A DNA stretch of 64,000 bases, taken from contig NZ_BCUD01000003.1 in NCBI RefSeq assembly GCF_001591105.1, forward strand, positions 186,001-250,000, read 5' to 3'. Shown piece by piece: positions 18,757-27,403 of this stretch. The notes beneath the pieces are model-generated. The model was not told the DNA's origin and ran no database searches. It worked only from the letters and a program-made list of their open reading frames with translations. This DNA is from Vibrio nereis NBRC 15637. GTDB taxonomy: Bacteria; Pseudomonadota; Gammaproteobacteria; Enterobacterales; Vibrionaceae. The translations under genes and the position numbers were made by a program. The stretch's first letter is position 1; each line of letters begins with the position of its first letter.

Positions 18757-19821
18757 ATGCTTGAGCGAACAAGGAAAATCATTCATGTCGATATGGACTG
18801 CTTTTATGCGGCGGTCGAGATGCGTGATAACCCAAGTTATCGTGGCCGGCCTCTTGCGGTTGGTGGGCATGAGAAACAGCGTGGCGTTCTCAGCACATGC
18901 AATTATGAAGCGAGAAAGTTTGGGATTCGGAGTGCGATGCCGACGGCTCGTGCTTTACAGTTATGCCCCAACTTGTTGGTTGTTCCTGGTCGAATGCAGG
19001 TCTACAAGCAAGTATCACAACAAATTCGTGAGATCTTTTCGCGCTACACCTCCCTTATTGAGCCACTTTCTCTCGATGAAGCCTATTTGGATGTGACCGA
19101 GTCCACCCAGTGTCATGGTTCTGCGACATTGATTGCAGAAGCCATCCGGCGAGATATTTGGAATGAACTCCAGTTGACGGCGTCTGCGGGGGTGGCTCCG
19201 GTAAAGTTCCTTGCTAAAGTTGCCTCAGATATGAATAAACCGAACGGGCAATATGTTATCCCTCCCGAGCGCGTACAAGAGGAGGTGGACAAGCTGCCGT
19301 TGGACAAGATCCCTGGAGTAGGAAAGGTAAGCTTAGAAAAACTGCATCAAGCGGGCTTCTACAAAGGTGCGGATATTAAAAATAGTGACTACCGCGAGCT
19401 ACTGCTTCAATTTGGTCGCTTAGGGGCATCATTATGGAAAAAGAGCCATGGTATCGACACCCGAGAGGTGGTGGTAGAAAGAGAGCGAAAGTCAGTCGGC
19501 GTTGAACGCACCTTTAGCGAAAATATTTTTACTTACGATGAATGCTGGCGGGTAATTGAAGAAAAGTTGTTTCCTGAGCTAGAGAGGCGGCTTGAAAAGG
19601 CCTCCCCAGAAAAGGCCATCATCAAACAAGGGATCAAAGTAAAATTTGCTGATTTTCAACTCACGACGATCGAGCATATCCATACGGAGCTCGATTTAGA
19701 GTACTTTAAGCAGCTATTGAGGGATATTCTCAAGCGCCAAAACGAGCGAGAAATTCGTTTGTTGGGCTTAAGTGTCATGCTTAAGCCCGAAGATCAGACT
19801 CGGCAACTAAGCTTTTTCTAA
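18757..19821 (+). CDS. dinB: DNA polymerase IV (Y family)
   Basis: Error-prone translesion polymerase, usually SOS-induced. It is 354 aa. Catalytic residues are visible: Asp12 in HVDMDCFYAAVE and Asp107-Glu108 in SLDEAYLD. The steric-gate position is Tyr17, where E. coli has Phe13. The helix-hairpin-helix IPGVGKVS and the little-finger domain follow. The C-terminus RQLSFF resembles a beta-clamp-binding peptide. A LexA box lies 20 nt before the ATG. The 3' end overlaps the convergent recQ-like gene by 15 nt. Confidence 0.96.
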   Translation: MLERTRKIIHVDMDCFYAAVEMRDNPSYRGRPLAVGGHEKQRGVLSTCNYEARKFGIRSAMPTARALQLCPNLLVVPGRMQVYKQVSQQIREIFSRYTSLIEPLSLDEAYLDVTESTQCHGSATLIAEAIRRDIWNELQLTASAGVAPVKFLAKVASDMNKPNGQYVIPPERVQEEVDKLPLDKIPGVGKVSLEKLHQAGFYKGADIKNSDYRELLLQFGRLGASLWKKSHGIDTREVVVERERKSVGVERTFSENIFTYDECWRVIEEKLFPELERRLEKASPEKAIIKQGIKVKFADFQLTTIEHIHTELDLEYFKQLLRDILKRQNEREIRLLGLSVMLKPEDQTRQLSFF

Positions 19822-21756
19822 TGCCTCTCGATCTGTGACTTTGTTTAATACTTCAGCAAAAGGAGTCGCTTCCATTTTTCCAAATCCAGGTAATGAGCGG
19901 GCTTTGAGTTTTGTGAGCATCGGTGTCGCGATGCCACAGAGAAACTTGCTTTTTAACTGCGCAGAAAGTGGGTGGGGGGCTTTGTTCTCTAGATCGATGA
20001 GCCACGAAGAGAAAGCCTCTTCGTCTATTTCTGGCTGCTGCCTCACCGGTAGCTTGGCAATCTTGCCTCGGCATACACTGCAATGACCACAAGTATGGGG
20101 TGCATTGGCGTCACCAAAGTAGTCAGCGAGTCTATGGCTTAGGCATCGTTCTGATTCAAAAAAGGCCAGTAGGTTATGAATGCGGTTAATATCGCTCTGC
20201 TCTTTATCGCGATAGAGCTTCTCAAGGTTTTTACTGTAACTCTCCACTGACTCAACAAGCGGTTTCACTCGGTACACTTCCGTCATCAGCTTGCTTTCTA
20301 ATTCGATCCATCCTTTTTCATGGAAATAGTCCAGGGCGGCAATGGCACGCTGCCTGTCACCGTGAAAATGATTCCATAATGTATCAAAGTCGACCTGACA
20401 CCATGTTTTCGCTTGCGGTGAGCAATTAAACAACGCAGTGATAAAGTCTCGTCGCTCACCACTAAATTGCTCAATAATCGACGGTTTGTCAGTCATGTAC
20501 TTAAAACGGTAATCGGCAAAATAGCTGTATTGGGCTTCGATGTGACCAGCCATTTCCATGTACACCAGCAAGGTTTTAAGGGGTAATTGACGAATATTAC
20601 TCTCGGTAGCCAAACGACTGAGCACCACTTCCCATTGAGGAGACGACTGATTGGCAAGCTCAATAATCTGCTGAATTTCTGCCAGCTCAGGGGTATCGCC
20701 GAAGATAAAGTTCTCTAGTGTGGAAATACCATCTTTGTTGGCGAGTAGAATGCACTGAGAAGGCTTGCCGTCTCGACCTGCTCGACCAATCTCTTGTGCG
20801 TAGTTTTCGATGGATTTAGGCAGATCATAGTGAACAACCCTGCGAATATCGGATTTATCTACCCCCATACCAAACGCGATGGTCGCAACAATGCAGTCAA
20901 TTTCGCCCTGCATAAAGGCATGCTGGATTTGTTCTCTGAGATCATTCGCAAGACCAGCGTGGTAGGCTTGGGCGTTAACCCCACTTTTTTGCTGTACGTT
21001 GGCAACGCTTTCGGCTGTGCTTTGCAGCGTGACATAAACAATGGTTGGCTCGGTTGGGTTTTTAGCAATAAGTGATAGCAGTTCGTCGGGCTTTTGTTCG
21101 CTTTCGCACGGCATCACACTGATGTCTAAGTTAGGGCGATAAAAACCTGTAATAACGACGTCGGATTGATGAATCGCAAATTTATCCTGCATATCTTGGA
21201 TGACGTCTTTCGTCGCGGTTGCCGTAAGCAACAACGTCTGCGGGATATTGAATTCTCGCACATACTGAGGCAGCTTGAGGTAGTCTGGACGAAAGTTGTG
21301 CCCCCATTCAGAAATACAGTGCGCTTCATCCACCACCATCATTGAAATTGGCACCTGAGCTATGAATTGGCGAAAGCGTTCATTTTTGAGCCTTTCAACC
21401 GAGATCATCAGTATCTTGATGTTACCGTGTTTGACGCCCTCCATCACTTGCTGGGTTTCTTCGCGGCTAAGCGTTGAGTCGATAGAAGCGGCAGCAATGC
21501 CTTTGCCGTTGAGAAAGGCTAACTGATCCTTCATTAAGGCTAATAAGGGGGAAATAACCAAGGTTAAATGGGGAAGTACCGTTGCGGGTAATTGGTAGCA
21601 CAACGATTTGCCCGAGCCTGTAGGGAATATAGCGGCGCATGAGCGGTTAGCCAGTACGGTTTCAATAACATGCTCTTGCCCGGCACGCAGCGTATCAAAG
21701 CCAAATACAGAGCGTAACGTTTGGTATATGTGATTCTCTTGATTCGTACTGTTCAT
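19807..21756 (-). CDS. RecQ-family ATP-dependent DNA helicase (non-canonical)
   Basis: 3'-5' superfamily 2 helicase, 649 aa. Walker A is GSGKS (47-51); motif II is DEAH (143-146) followed by the RecQ aromatic-rich loop WGHNFRPDY. Motif VI EIGRAGRDGKPS is present, as are zinc-site cysteines in a C-x16-CGHCSVC arrangement near 550-580. I see no clear canonical HRDC domain; instead the C-terminus has a LPGFGKMEATPFAEVL helix-hairpin-like end. It is therefore probably a second RecQ-type helicase rather than the housekeeping RecQ. Overlaps dinB tail to tail by 15 nt. Confidence 0.87.
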   Translation of the reverse strand: MNSTNQENHIYQTLRSVFGFDTLRAGQEHVIETVLANRSCAAIFPTGSGKSLCYQLPATVLPHLTLVISPLLALMKDQLAFLNGKGIAAASIDSTLSREETQQVMEGVKHGNIKILMISVERLKNERFRQFIAQVPISMMVVDEAHCISEWGHNFRPDYLKLPQYVREFNIPQTLLLTATATKDVIQDMQDKFAIHQSDVVITGFYRPNLDISVMPCESEQKPDELLSLIAKNPTEPTIVYVTLQSTAESVANVQQKSGVNAQAYHAGLANDLREQIQHAFMQGEIDCIVATIAFGMGVDKSDIRRVVHYDLPKSIENYAQEIGRAGRDGKPSQCILLANKDGISTLENFIFGDTPELAEIQQIIELANQSSPQWEVVLSRLATESNIRQLPLKTLLVYMEMAGHIEAQYSYFADYRFKYMTDKPSIIEQFSGERRDFITALFNCSPQAKTWCQVDFDTLWNHFHGDRQRAIAALDYFHEKGWIELESKLMTEVYRVKPLVESVESYSKNLEKLYRDKEQSDINRIHNLLAFFESERCLSHRLADYFGDANAPHTCGHCSVCRGKIAKLPVRQQPEIDEEAFSSWLIDLENKAPHPLSAQLKSKFLCGIATPMLTKLKARSLPGFGKMEATPFAEVLNKVTDREALEKA

Positions 21757-21816
21757 AACTAACTATTCAGGTATCCTTTGCGCGCGATGACATCTATTCT
21801 AGGGGGAATTGTATCG

Positions 21817-22311
21817 ATGGGACATGATTTTAGTATGAATAAATCGGAACTGCGCCTAACAATTCTGGAAGTACTAGAGCAAAAACGACAAGTTGCGCAC
21901 CGCTCGGCGCAGCGAGCAATTGAATCCGCAACCGATGAAGAAACCGTACCAGAGCACAAATACGATACTTTGGCACTCGAAGCTTCTTATTTAGCCCATG
22001 GTCAGGCAATGCGCGTTCAAGAGTGTGAACAAGAGATCCGCTTGATCCGCGAATTACACTTATCGACAGAACCGGAAAAAGTGGGGGTGGGTAGCTTATT
22101 AACGTTGGTTGATATGGATGAAAACCATCAGCTTTTTTTTGTCGCTCCTTGTGCTGGTGGCCTGAAAGTACGGTTTAATGATAAATTAGTTACCTTGGTT
22201 ACTTTTGAGTCGCCGCTGGGTAAAGCGTTAAAAGGTAAGCAGCTAGGTGATGAAGTCAGCTACCAAGTTGGCGCAAACGCCTACTATTACGAAATAGAAA
22301 CCATAGCCTGA
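21817..22311 (+). CDS. GreA/GreB-like C-terminal domain protein
   Basis: 164 aa from ATG 21817, chosen for the AGGGGGA ribosome site at 21801-21807; TTG 21778, ATG 21787 and ATG 21835 are also in frame. The N-terminal half is helical and charged (like a short coiled coil) and the C-terminal half has VGVGSLLTLVD, ending in SPLGKALKGKQLGDEVSYQVG, the signature of the GreA/GreB C-terminal domain that binds RNA polymerase. The N-terminal half is shorter than the Gre coiled coil, so transcript cleavage is not assured. Divergent from the RecQ-like gene. Confidence 0.78.
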   Translation: MGHDFSMNKSELRLTILEVLEQKRQVAHRSAQRAIESATDEETVPEHKYDTLALEASYLAHGQAMRVQECEQEIRLIRELHLSTEPEKVGVGSLLTLVDMDENHQLFFVAPCAGGLKVRFNDKLVTLVTFESPLGKALKGKQLGDEVSYQVGANAYYYEIETIA

Positions 22312-22363
22312 CATTATTAAATGGCTTTCTGATAGGGTGTGAGTAAATAGACAAGGTGAGATA

Positions 22364-23110
22364 ATGATGAATAGAGTACTGTTAACACTACCTTTACTGC
22401 TGTCTGGCCCTGTATTGGCAGCTCAGTGTAAGGTAGATTTAAAAAATGAAATCCACCTAGACGGGAAAGCGGTCGAAATCTATCAAGAAGGTGGAGAAAG
22501 CGCGGTTGTTGACGCCAACAATAACCTTCTTATCGCGGGAGAAATGGTTTCTCTCAGTCAAGAACAGAAACAAGCCATCGCAGAATATCGAGATAGTTTA
22601 AACAGCTATATCCCACAAGTTAAGCAGATGGCGCAAGATGGATTAGCCCTTGCCAATAATATCGTTGATGATGTTGCCACGAGTTTTGATATGCCTGGTG
22701 CTTTCGATAGTGTGAAAGAGTCGATGAAGTCGTTTTACGCCGATGTTGAGTCTCGCTACTACAAAAATGGCGATTTGATCCTGCCGGCAGAAACCTTTGG
22801 TTCTATGGCAGACACTTGGACGCAAGACTTAGAAAAAGCAGGTGAGCTGTTTAACGAGGAGTTTATTGCTAGTGCTTTCAACGCGATGTCGGAAAAGATG
22901 AAAGCGGAGGGTGGGCTCAACCTGACGCAAATGGCCGACTCTATGGCCGAGCTAAAAGAACGAATTTCTGAACGTTTAGCGGAGCATGAGGAAGATGTCA
23001 TCAAACAAGGTCAGGAGTTCTGTGACTCTTTGGATGAGATGGCTGAACAAGAACAGCAATTACACCAAAAGATCCCCGAATTGAAAGACTACCAAATCTT
23101 CACTATTTAA
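22364..23110 (+). CDS. YggN/DUF2884 family periplasmic protein
   Basis: 248 aa with a signal peptide ending at VLA (about residue 19), then a mature start AQCKVDL. The mature protein is mostly helical and acidic, with several amphipathic stretches and a cysteine near each end (in AQC and EFCDSL) that could pair. It resembles the YggN (DUF2884) family of unknown function. The start has tandem ATGs (22364 and 22367) after AAGGTGAG. Followed by a terminator. Confidence 0.72.
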   Translation: MMNRVLLTLPLLLSGPVLAAQCKVDLKNEIHLDGKAVEIYQEGGESAVVDANNNLLIAGEMVSLSQEQKQAIAEYRDSLNSYIPQVKQMAQDGLALANNIVDDVATSFDMPGAFDSVKESMKSFYADVESRYYKNGDLILPAETFGSMADTWTQDLEKAGELFNEEFIASAFNAMSEKMKAEGGLNLTQMADSMAELKERISERLAEHEEDVIKQGQEFCDSLDEMAEQEQQLHQKIPELKDYQIFTI

Positions 23111-23120
23111 TTACCGTTCA

Positions 23121-23150
23121 GAGGGCGCTTAAGGCGCTCTCTTTGTTTCT
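23121..23150 (+). terminator. Terminator after the YggN-like gene
   Basis: Stem GAGGGCGC/GCGCTCTC with one G-U pair and loop TTAAG, followed by a T-rich tract. Confidence 0.65.
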
Positions 23151-23225
23151 CTCCGCTTTTTGAGTGCCTCAATAGCATTAAACTTGAGTGTACGCGTCAT
23201 TTTATGAACTGAATTTCTATTCGTT

Positions 23226-23254
23226 GATCTGGTTGTCGAGTTATTAACCAGATC
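23226..23254. promoter_or_regulatory. 9-bp inverted repeat, possible operator
   Basis: GATCTGGTT, 11 nt, AACCAGATC: perfect arms with a T-N11-A centre of the LysR type, immediately upstream of the presumed -35 of the NSS transporter gene. It could also form an RNA hairpin, but no T run follows. Confidence 0.4.
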
Positions 23255-23303
23255 TTGCTTGTTGTATAGTGCATATTACTATATTGTACTAGCTAACTAG
23301 TTC
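23255..23303 (+). promoter_or_regulatory. NSS transporter promoter with TrpR operator
   Basis: TTGCTT (23255-23260) and TACTAT (23277-23282) form a promoter candidate with 16-bp spacing. Directly over and after the -10 lies GTACTAGCTAACTAGTTC (23286-23303), which differs at one base from the E. coli trp operator read on the same strand (GTACTAGTTAACTAGTTC). The placement predicts repression by TrpR with bound tryptophan. Confidence 0.8.
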
Positions 23304-23325
23304 ATTGATATTCTGTGTGAGTAGT

Positions 23326-24690
23326 ATGACACAACAAACCTCTTCTCAGCCTCGCGAACATTTTGGTTCCCGTCTTGGTTTTATACTTGCAGCAGCAGGT
23401 GCGGCAGTCGGTCTTGGTAACATCTGGGGTTTTCCTACTCAGGCGGCAAGTAACGGTGGTGGTGCTTTTCTGCTGGTATACCTAGTGATGATTCTTGTCG
23501 TCGCTTTCCCTATGCTGGTGGTTGAAATGGCGATTGGTCGTCACGGGCAAGCAAACCCTGTTGATAGTATGCGCTCATTAACCGCTAATCCTATTGGACA
23601 ACGATTGGGTGGCGCTGTCGGCTGGATTGGCCTAAGTGTTCCTAGTGCTGTTTTGGCGTTTTATAGCATTGTAGGCGGCTGGTTGATTTGCTTTTTACTT
23701 GGTGCCATTACCGACATCTTAGGTCTAGAGGCGGCAACGGCTTGGTTTAAAGGTTTTAGCGTTGAAAGAAACCTATTTGGCACGATCACCTTCTACGTGT
23801 TGACCGTTCTGATTGTTCAGGGTGGTGTCAAACAGGGGATTGAAAAGTGGTCAACTCGTTTAATGCCAGCACTGTTTGTTCTGTTTGCACTGCTGTTCGC
23901 GTACATCATGACTCAATCTGGTGCGATGGAAGGGCTGAAGCATTACTTGGTGCCAGACTTCGAAAAAATCATGGATCGTAAGTTGATCCTAGCAGCGATG
24001 GGGCAGGGGTTCTTCTCTCTGACTATCGGCGGGTGTTCCATGCTGATTTATGGTTCGTACCTAAGTAAAAAAGAGAACCTGCCTAAAATGGCGATGAATG
24101 TGACGCTAGTTGATACCGCTGTGGCCTTTATCGCTGGTTTGGTTGTGATGCCGGCTATGTTTGTCGCGATGCAAAAAGGTGTTCAGATTTATGCCGAAGA
24201 CGGTTCGCTACTTAGCTCAGATACGTTGGTCTTTACCGTGTTACCGCTTATGTTTGACAGCTTAGGTCTGCTGGGTCAACTGTTTGCCATTGTGTTCTTT
24301 TTACTGCTGACTATCGCCGCGCTAACGTCTTCCATTTCGATGTTGGAATGTCCAGTCGCATTGGTGAGTGAACGCTTTAATACCAAAAGAGGCACAACAA
24401 GCTGGGTGTTAGGCGGATTGATTGCGCTTTTCAGTGTGGTTATTGTGTACAATTTTGGCAACTTATTTGGGTTGGTTGCAACCGTAGCGACGCAATATTT
24501 ACAGCCAACGGCCGCGCTGCTGTTCTGTCTGTTCGGTGGTTGGGTATGGAACCGTCACTCTAAAGTGAAAGAATTAGAACAAGGTAACCCTGAATTTACG
24601 TTAGGCCTATTCGGTAAACTGTGGCCAGCGTATGTGAAGTTTGTTTGCCCAATTTTGGTTGCCACTGTGATTTGGGCTTCATTCGGCTAA
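23326..24690 (+). CDS. NSS-family Na+-dependent transporter, probable tryptophan importer
   Basis: Sodium symporter of the neurotransmitter:sodium symporter family, inner membrane. It is 454 aa from ATG 23326 (MTQQTSSQPR), preferred over the upstream in-frame codon at 23305. The family TM1 signature GAAVGLGNIWGFP (about 27-39) with the unwound Gly-Asn region is clear, and about 11-12 hydrophobic helices follow. Known bacterial NSS proteins carry amino acids (LeuT, TnaT for tryptophan, MhsT). The TrpR operator in its promoter points to tryptophan as substrate; that is inference from regulation, not from binding-site residues. Confidence 0.9.
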   Translation: MTQQTSSQPREHFGSRLGFILAAAGAAVGLGNIWGFPTQAASNGGGAFLLVYLVMILVVAFPMLVVEMAIGRHGQANPVDSMRSLTANPIGQRLGGAVGWIGLSVPSAVLAFYSIVGGWLICFLLGAITDILGLEAATAWFKGFSVERNLFGTITFYVLTVLIVQGGVKQGIEKWSTRLMPALFVLFALLFAYIMTQSGAMEGLKHYLVPDFEKIMDRKLILAAMGQGFFSLTIGGCSMLIYGSYLSKKENLPKMAMNVTLVDTAVAFIAGLVVMPAMFVAMQKGVQIYAEDGSLLSSDTLVFTVLPLMFDSLGLLGQLFAIVFFLLLTIAALTSSISMLECPVALVSERFNTKRGTTSWVLGGLIALFSVVIVYNFGNLFGLVATVATQYLQPTAALLFCLFGGWVWNRHSKVKELEQGNPEFTLGLFGKLWPAYVKFVCPILVATVIWASFG

Positions 24691-24712
24691 AGAAACACGT
24701 AGAGATACCAAG

Positions 24713-24740
24713 AGCCCGCGTAATCTGCGGGCTTTTGTTT
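24713..24740 (+). terminator. Terminator of the NSS transporter gene
   Basis: Stem AGCCCGC/GCGGGCT with a 7-nt loop, followed by TTTGTTT. It abuts the stop codon of the convergent M14-family gene. Confidence 0.8.
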
Positions 24741-25806
24741 ACATGGAAGGCGTGGTTATCTGGCCGGTTGTTAATGGCTCTCTGTCTGTGTCAGAGACAT
24801 CTTCAATAAATTCACCAACGGCTTGCTCAATTTCCTCGTCGTCTTCCTTAAAGTAAGCTAAGTGGAAGACGGCATCCCCTTCGTTAACCAGCGGCAGTGT
24901 TTGTTGGCCAATGACTATCCCACTCTTGGGGGCTGTCAGGGCTATTTCACTGTGTCCGAGCGGGGCACTGATGTAAGCCAGTACTTGCCCTTTCTCAACT
25001 TTATCGCCCAGTGTCACTAGGGTACGCAGAATGCCATCGCTTTCTGCACGCATCCAACTCGTCGACTTTGCGATCACGGATGAAGGCAGTTTTTTACGAC
25101 TCGCACGTAGCATGCCTATGGCACGCATCACGCGTTGAACCCCCAAGAAACCAGCGTTGATGCAGATAGGTTCAAAACGTAGTGCTTCTCCTGCCTCGTA
25201 GGTCAATACCGGAATGCCCAGCTTTTCTGCTTCACTGCGTAACGAGCCATCACGAAGAGGCGCGTCGATAATGACGGGGGTAGCAAAAGCTTGAGCTATG
25301 CGTAGAGACTCTGGATTGCTCAAATCTGCTCTGATTTGAGGCAGATTCGTCCGATGGATCGCACCAGTATGTAAGTCCAAAATATAGTCACACCGCCTTG
25401 CGACTTGATCGAAGAAGGTGTGTGCCATCCTAGAGGCAAAAGAGCCTCTTTCACTCCCTGGGAAACAGCGGTTAAGATCTCGGCGATCGGGTAGGTAACG
25501 GGACTTATGAATAAAGCCAAATACGTTGACGATCGGAACCGCAATCAACGTCCCTTTTAGTCGATCAGCATCAATGGTGTTAATCAGGTGTCTAACGATC
25601 TCGACACCGTTAAGTTCGTCACCATGTATGGCTGCATTGACCATCAGCACAGGACCAGCATATCTACCATTCACTATCTCCACCGGAATCGACAGCGGCG
25701 AGTGGGTGTAGAGCTTGGCTGCCTCTAGCTCCATCATTTTTCGCTCTCCCGGTGAGATAGACTCACCGAGAAAATCAAACACAGAATTTCGTTTAGCCTT
25801 TACCAC
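24739..25806 (-). CDS. M14-family succinylglutamate desuccinylase/aspartoacylase-like protein
   Basis: Predicted zinc-dependent carboxypeptidase-like hydrolase. The zinc-site motifs of the AstE/AspA branch are visible: HGDELNGVE and DLHTGA, plus an [11 protein letters not shown] segment where the catalytic glutamate is expected. The C-terminal about 90 residues look like a biotinyl/lipoyl-type beta domain ([18 protein letters not shown]). Last gene of rimB-rimK-M14. The start is uncertain: GTG 25806 has an AGAGGA site and overlaps rimK by 14 nt; ATG 25833 or TTG 25851 would lengthen it to 364 or 370 aa. The substrate is unknown. Confidence 0.83.
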   Translation of the reverse strand: MVKAKRNSVFDFLGESISPGERKMMELEAAKLYTHSPLSIPVEIVNGRYAGPVLMVNAAIHGDELNGVEIVRHLINTIDADRLKGTLIAVPIVNVFGFIHKSRYLPDRRDLNRCFPGSERGSFASRMAHTFFDQVARRCDYILDLHTGAIHRTNLPQIRADLSNPESLRIAQAFATPVIIDAPLRDGSLRSEAEKLGIPVLTYEAGEALRFEPICINAGFLGVQRVMRAIGMLRASRKKLPSSVIAKSTSWMRAESDGILRTLVTLGDKVEKGQVLAYISAPLGHSEIALTAPKSGIVIGQQTLPLVNEGDAVFHLAYFKEDDEEIEQAVGEFIEDVSDTDREPLTTGQITTPSM

Positions 25807-26698
25807 GGGTTCTCGTCCTCTGACTGGCTGCATTTTTTTCAATAAACTCAACGATCATGCCTGCAATGTCTTTGCCCGTTGCATGCTCTATCCCTTCAAG
25901 GCCCGGAGATGAGTTGACTTCCATGACCAGAGGTCCACGTTCAGAACGAAGAAGATCCACGCCCGCCACATTTAACCCCATGACCTTGGCTGCTTCGACT
26001 GCGGTGCGGCGTTCTTGAGGCGTAATTTTCACGAGCGATGCACTGCCACCTCTGTGTAGGTTTGAGCGAAATTCGCCTTCTGCGCCTTGACGCTTCATTG
26101 CTGCAATCACTTTATCGCCAATCACGAAGCAGCGGATATCCGCGCCACCAGCTTCCTTAATGTATTCTTGTACCATGATGTTGGCTTTCAGCCCTAAGAA
26201 AGCTTCAATGACACTTTCTGCCGCTTTGCGTGTTTCTGCTAATACCACGCCAATCCCTTGAGTACCTTCAAGCAATTTGATGACGACAGGGGCACCACCG
26301 ACCATATCAAGCAAGTCTTTGACATCGTCCGGTTTACTGGCAAATCCAGTAATTGGCATACCAATACCTTTACGAGACAGCAACTGCATTGAACGCAGTT
26401 TGTCACGTGAACGCGTAATGGCTACCGACTCATTGACCGGGTAAACGCCCATCATCTCAAATTGACGCAGCACAGCTGTACCATAGAACGTTACCGATGC
26501 GCCGATGCGAGGAATAATGGCGTTATAGTCAGATAGCTGCTCGCCTTTGAAATGAATCTCAGGTTTCTCTGAGTTGATATTCATATAACAGCGCAGTGCA
26601 TCGATGACTTTCACTTCGTGACCACGCTCATTGCACGCTTCAATCAGGCGTCGTGTGGAGTACAGCTTAGCGTTACGAGATAGAATACCAATCTTCAT
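25793..26698 (-). CDS. rimK: RimK-family alpha-L-glutamate ligase
   Basis: ATP-grasp ligase that adds glutamate residues to the C-terminus of ribosomal protein S6 in E. coli and can make poly-glutamate. It is 301 aa, full length. The ATP-grasp region shows [19 protein letters not shown] (about 138-156), [16 protein letters not shown] and the metal-binding [14 protein letters not shown] near the C-terminus. Its ATG overlaps the rimB stop by 1 nt and its 3' end overlaps the next gene, so the three genes form one coupled operon. Confidence 0.93.
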   Translation of the reverse strand: MKIGILSRNAKLYSTRRLIEACNERGHEVKVIDALRCYMNINSEKPEIHFKGEQLSDYNAIIPRIGASVTFYGTAVLRQFEMMGVYPVNESVAITRSRDKLRSMQLLSRKGIGMPITGFASKPDDVKDLLDMVGGAPVVIKLLEGTQGIGVVLAETRKAAESVIEAFLGLKANIMVQEYIKEAGGADIRCFVIGDKVIAAMKRQGAEGEFRSNLHRGGSASLVKITPQERRTAVEAAKVMGLNVAGVDLLRSERGPLVMEVNSSPGLEGIEHATGKDIAGMIVEFIEKNAASQRTRTRGKG

Positions 26699-27138
26699 TA
26701 TTTACTTTCCTCGAAAGGGACTAAAAATGATTCCGCTGGGTCAACGACAATGCGGTTATTCATTGCTGTTCGGCCTAGCAGCATGCGAAAAGCCATGTTT
26801 TCTCTGTTCGTGAGCGTAATCTCTATTGGCCATTGTTGGCCGCCGATATTTACTTCGGATTCGATGACATAGCGTGACTCTTCATGGCCACCAGAGTCGC
26901 GTACCGTACGTTCATCCATCACTTTCGCTTCACAAACAACTTCGACCTCAGAGTTATGCTGAATTGGGTGGATCCAAAACCTAACCCACAACGTATCGCC
27001 TTTGTGAAAGCTTTCCACTTTAAATGCGTGTAAGCAGGACGTTCTTGCCCCGGTATCAATCTTGGCTTTGATCTTGTCGATACCCAAATTCGGGAGGCTA
27101 AGCATTTCACGCCACCCAACAATCAGTTTTTCTTTCAT
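26698..27138 (-). CDS. rimB: RimB-type retropepsin-like protease
   Basis: 146 aa protein of the family annotated as putative ATP-dependent zinc protease (DUF785). It carries the aspartic-protease-like motif [13 protein letters not shown] (about 26-38) and a second conserved LLGRTAM near the C-terminus, the pattern of a single-domain retropepsin-like fold. In Pseudomonas a protein of this family (RimB) is encoded beside RimK and affects its activity. First gene of the operon here. Confidence 0.85.
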   Translation of the reverse strand: MKEKLIVGWREMLSLPNLGIDKIKAKIDTGARTSCLHAFKVESFHKGDTLWVRFWIHPIQHNSEVEVVCEAKVMDERTVRDSGGHEESRYVIESEVNIGGQQWPIEITLTNRENMAFRMLLGRTAMNNRIVVDPAESFLVPFEESK

Positions 27139-27357
27139 AGCAATAACTATTTAAAAGTAGAGTCAAGATGTTCTAGTGAGGTGAACATCGCCAACATAAC
27201 TCGTAGAAGTATAGACGAGTATGGCTTGAAGCCGCGGAAGGAGAGTGTGTCCCAGAGCCTCAAGGAGGGCGAATGTAGCAACCGTAAGTAGAGGTGACTA
27301 ACGAAAAAAAATCACCGTTACGACAAAATTTATTTATGGCGTGCTGTGGGACAGGTA
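27139..27357 (-). promoter_or_regulatory. rimB operon upstream region
   Basis: No gene seen. A minus-strand TATACT -10 candidate lies at 27208-27213 and an inverted repeat GATGTTC/GAACATC spans 27168-27189, between it and the rimB start, so in the transcribed leader. No matching -35 was recognised. Confidence 0.35.
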
Positions 27358-27386
27358 ATAAAAAAGCCAGCAATAATGCTGGCTCT
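27358..27386 (-). terminator. Terminator of pepD
   Basis: Stem AGCCAGCA/TGCTGGCT with a 4-nt loop; on the minus strand TTTTTATTA follows. Confidence 0.85.
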
Positions 27387-27403
27387 GGAAGGATTGAGTA
27401 AGG

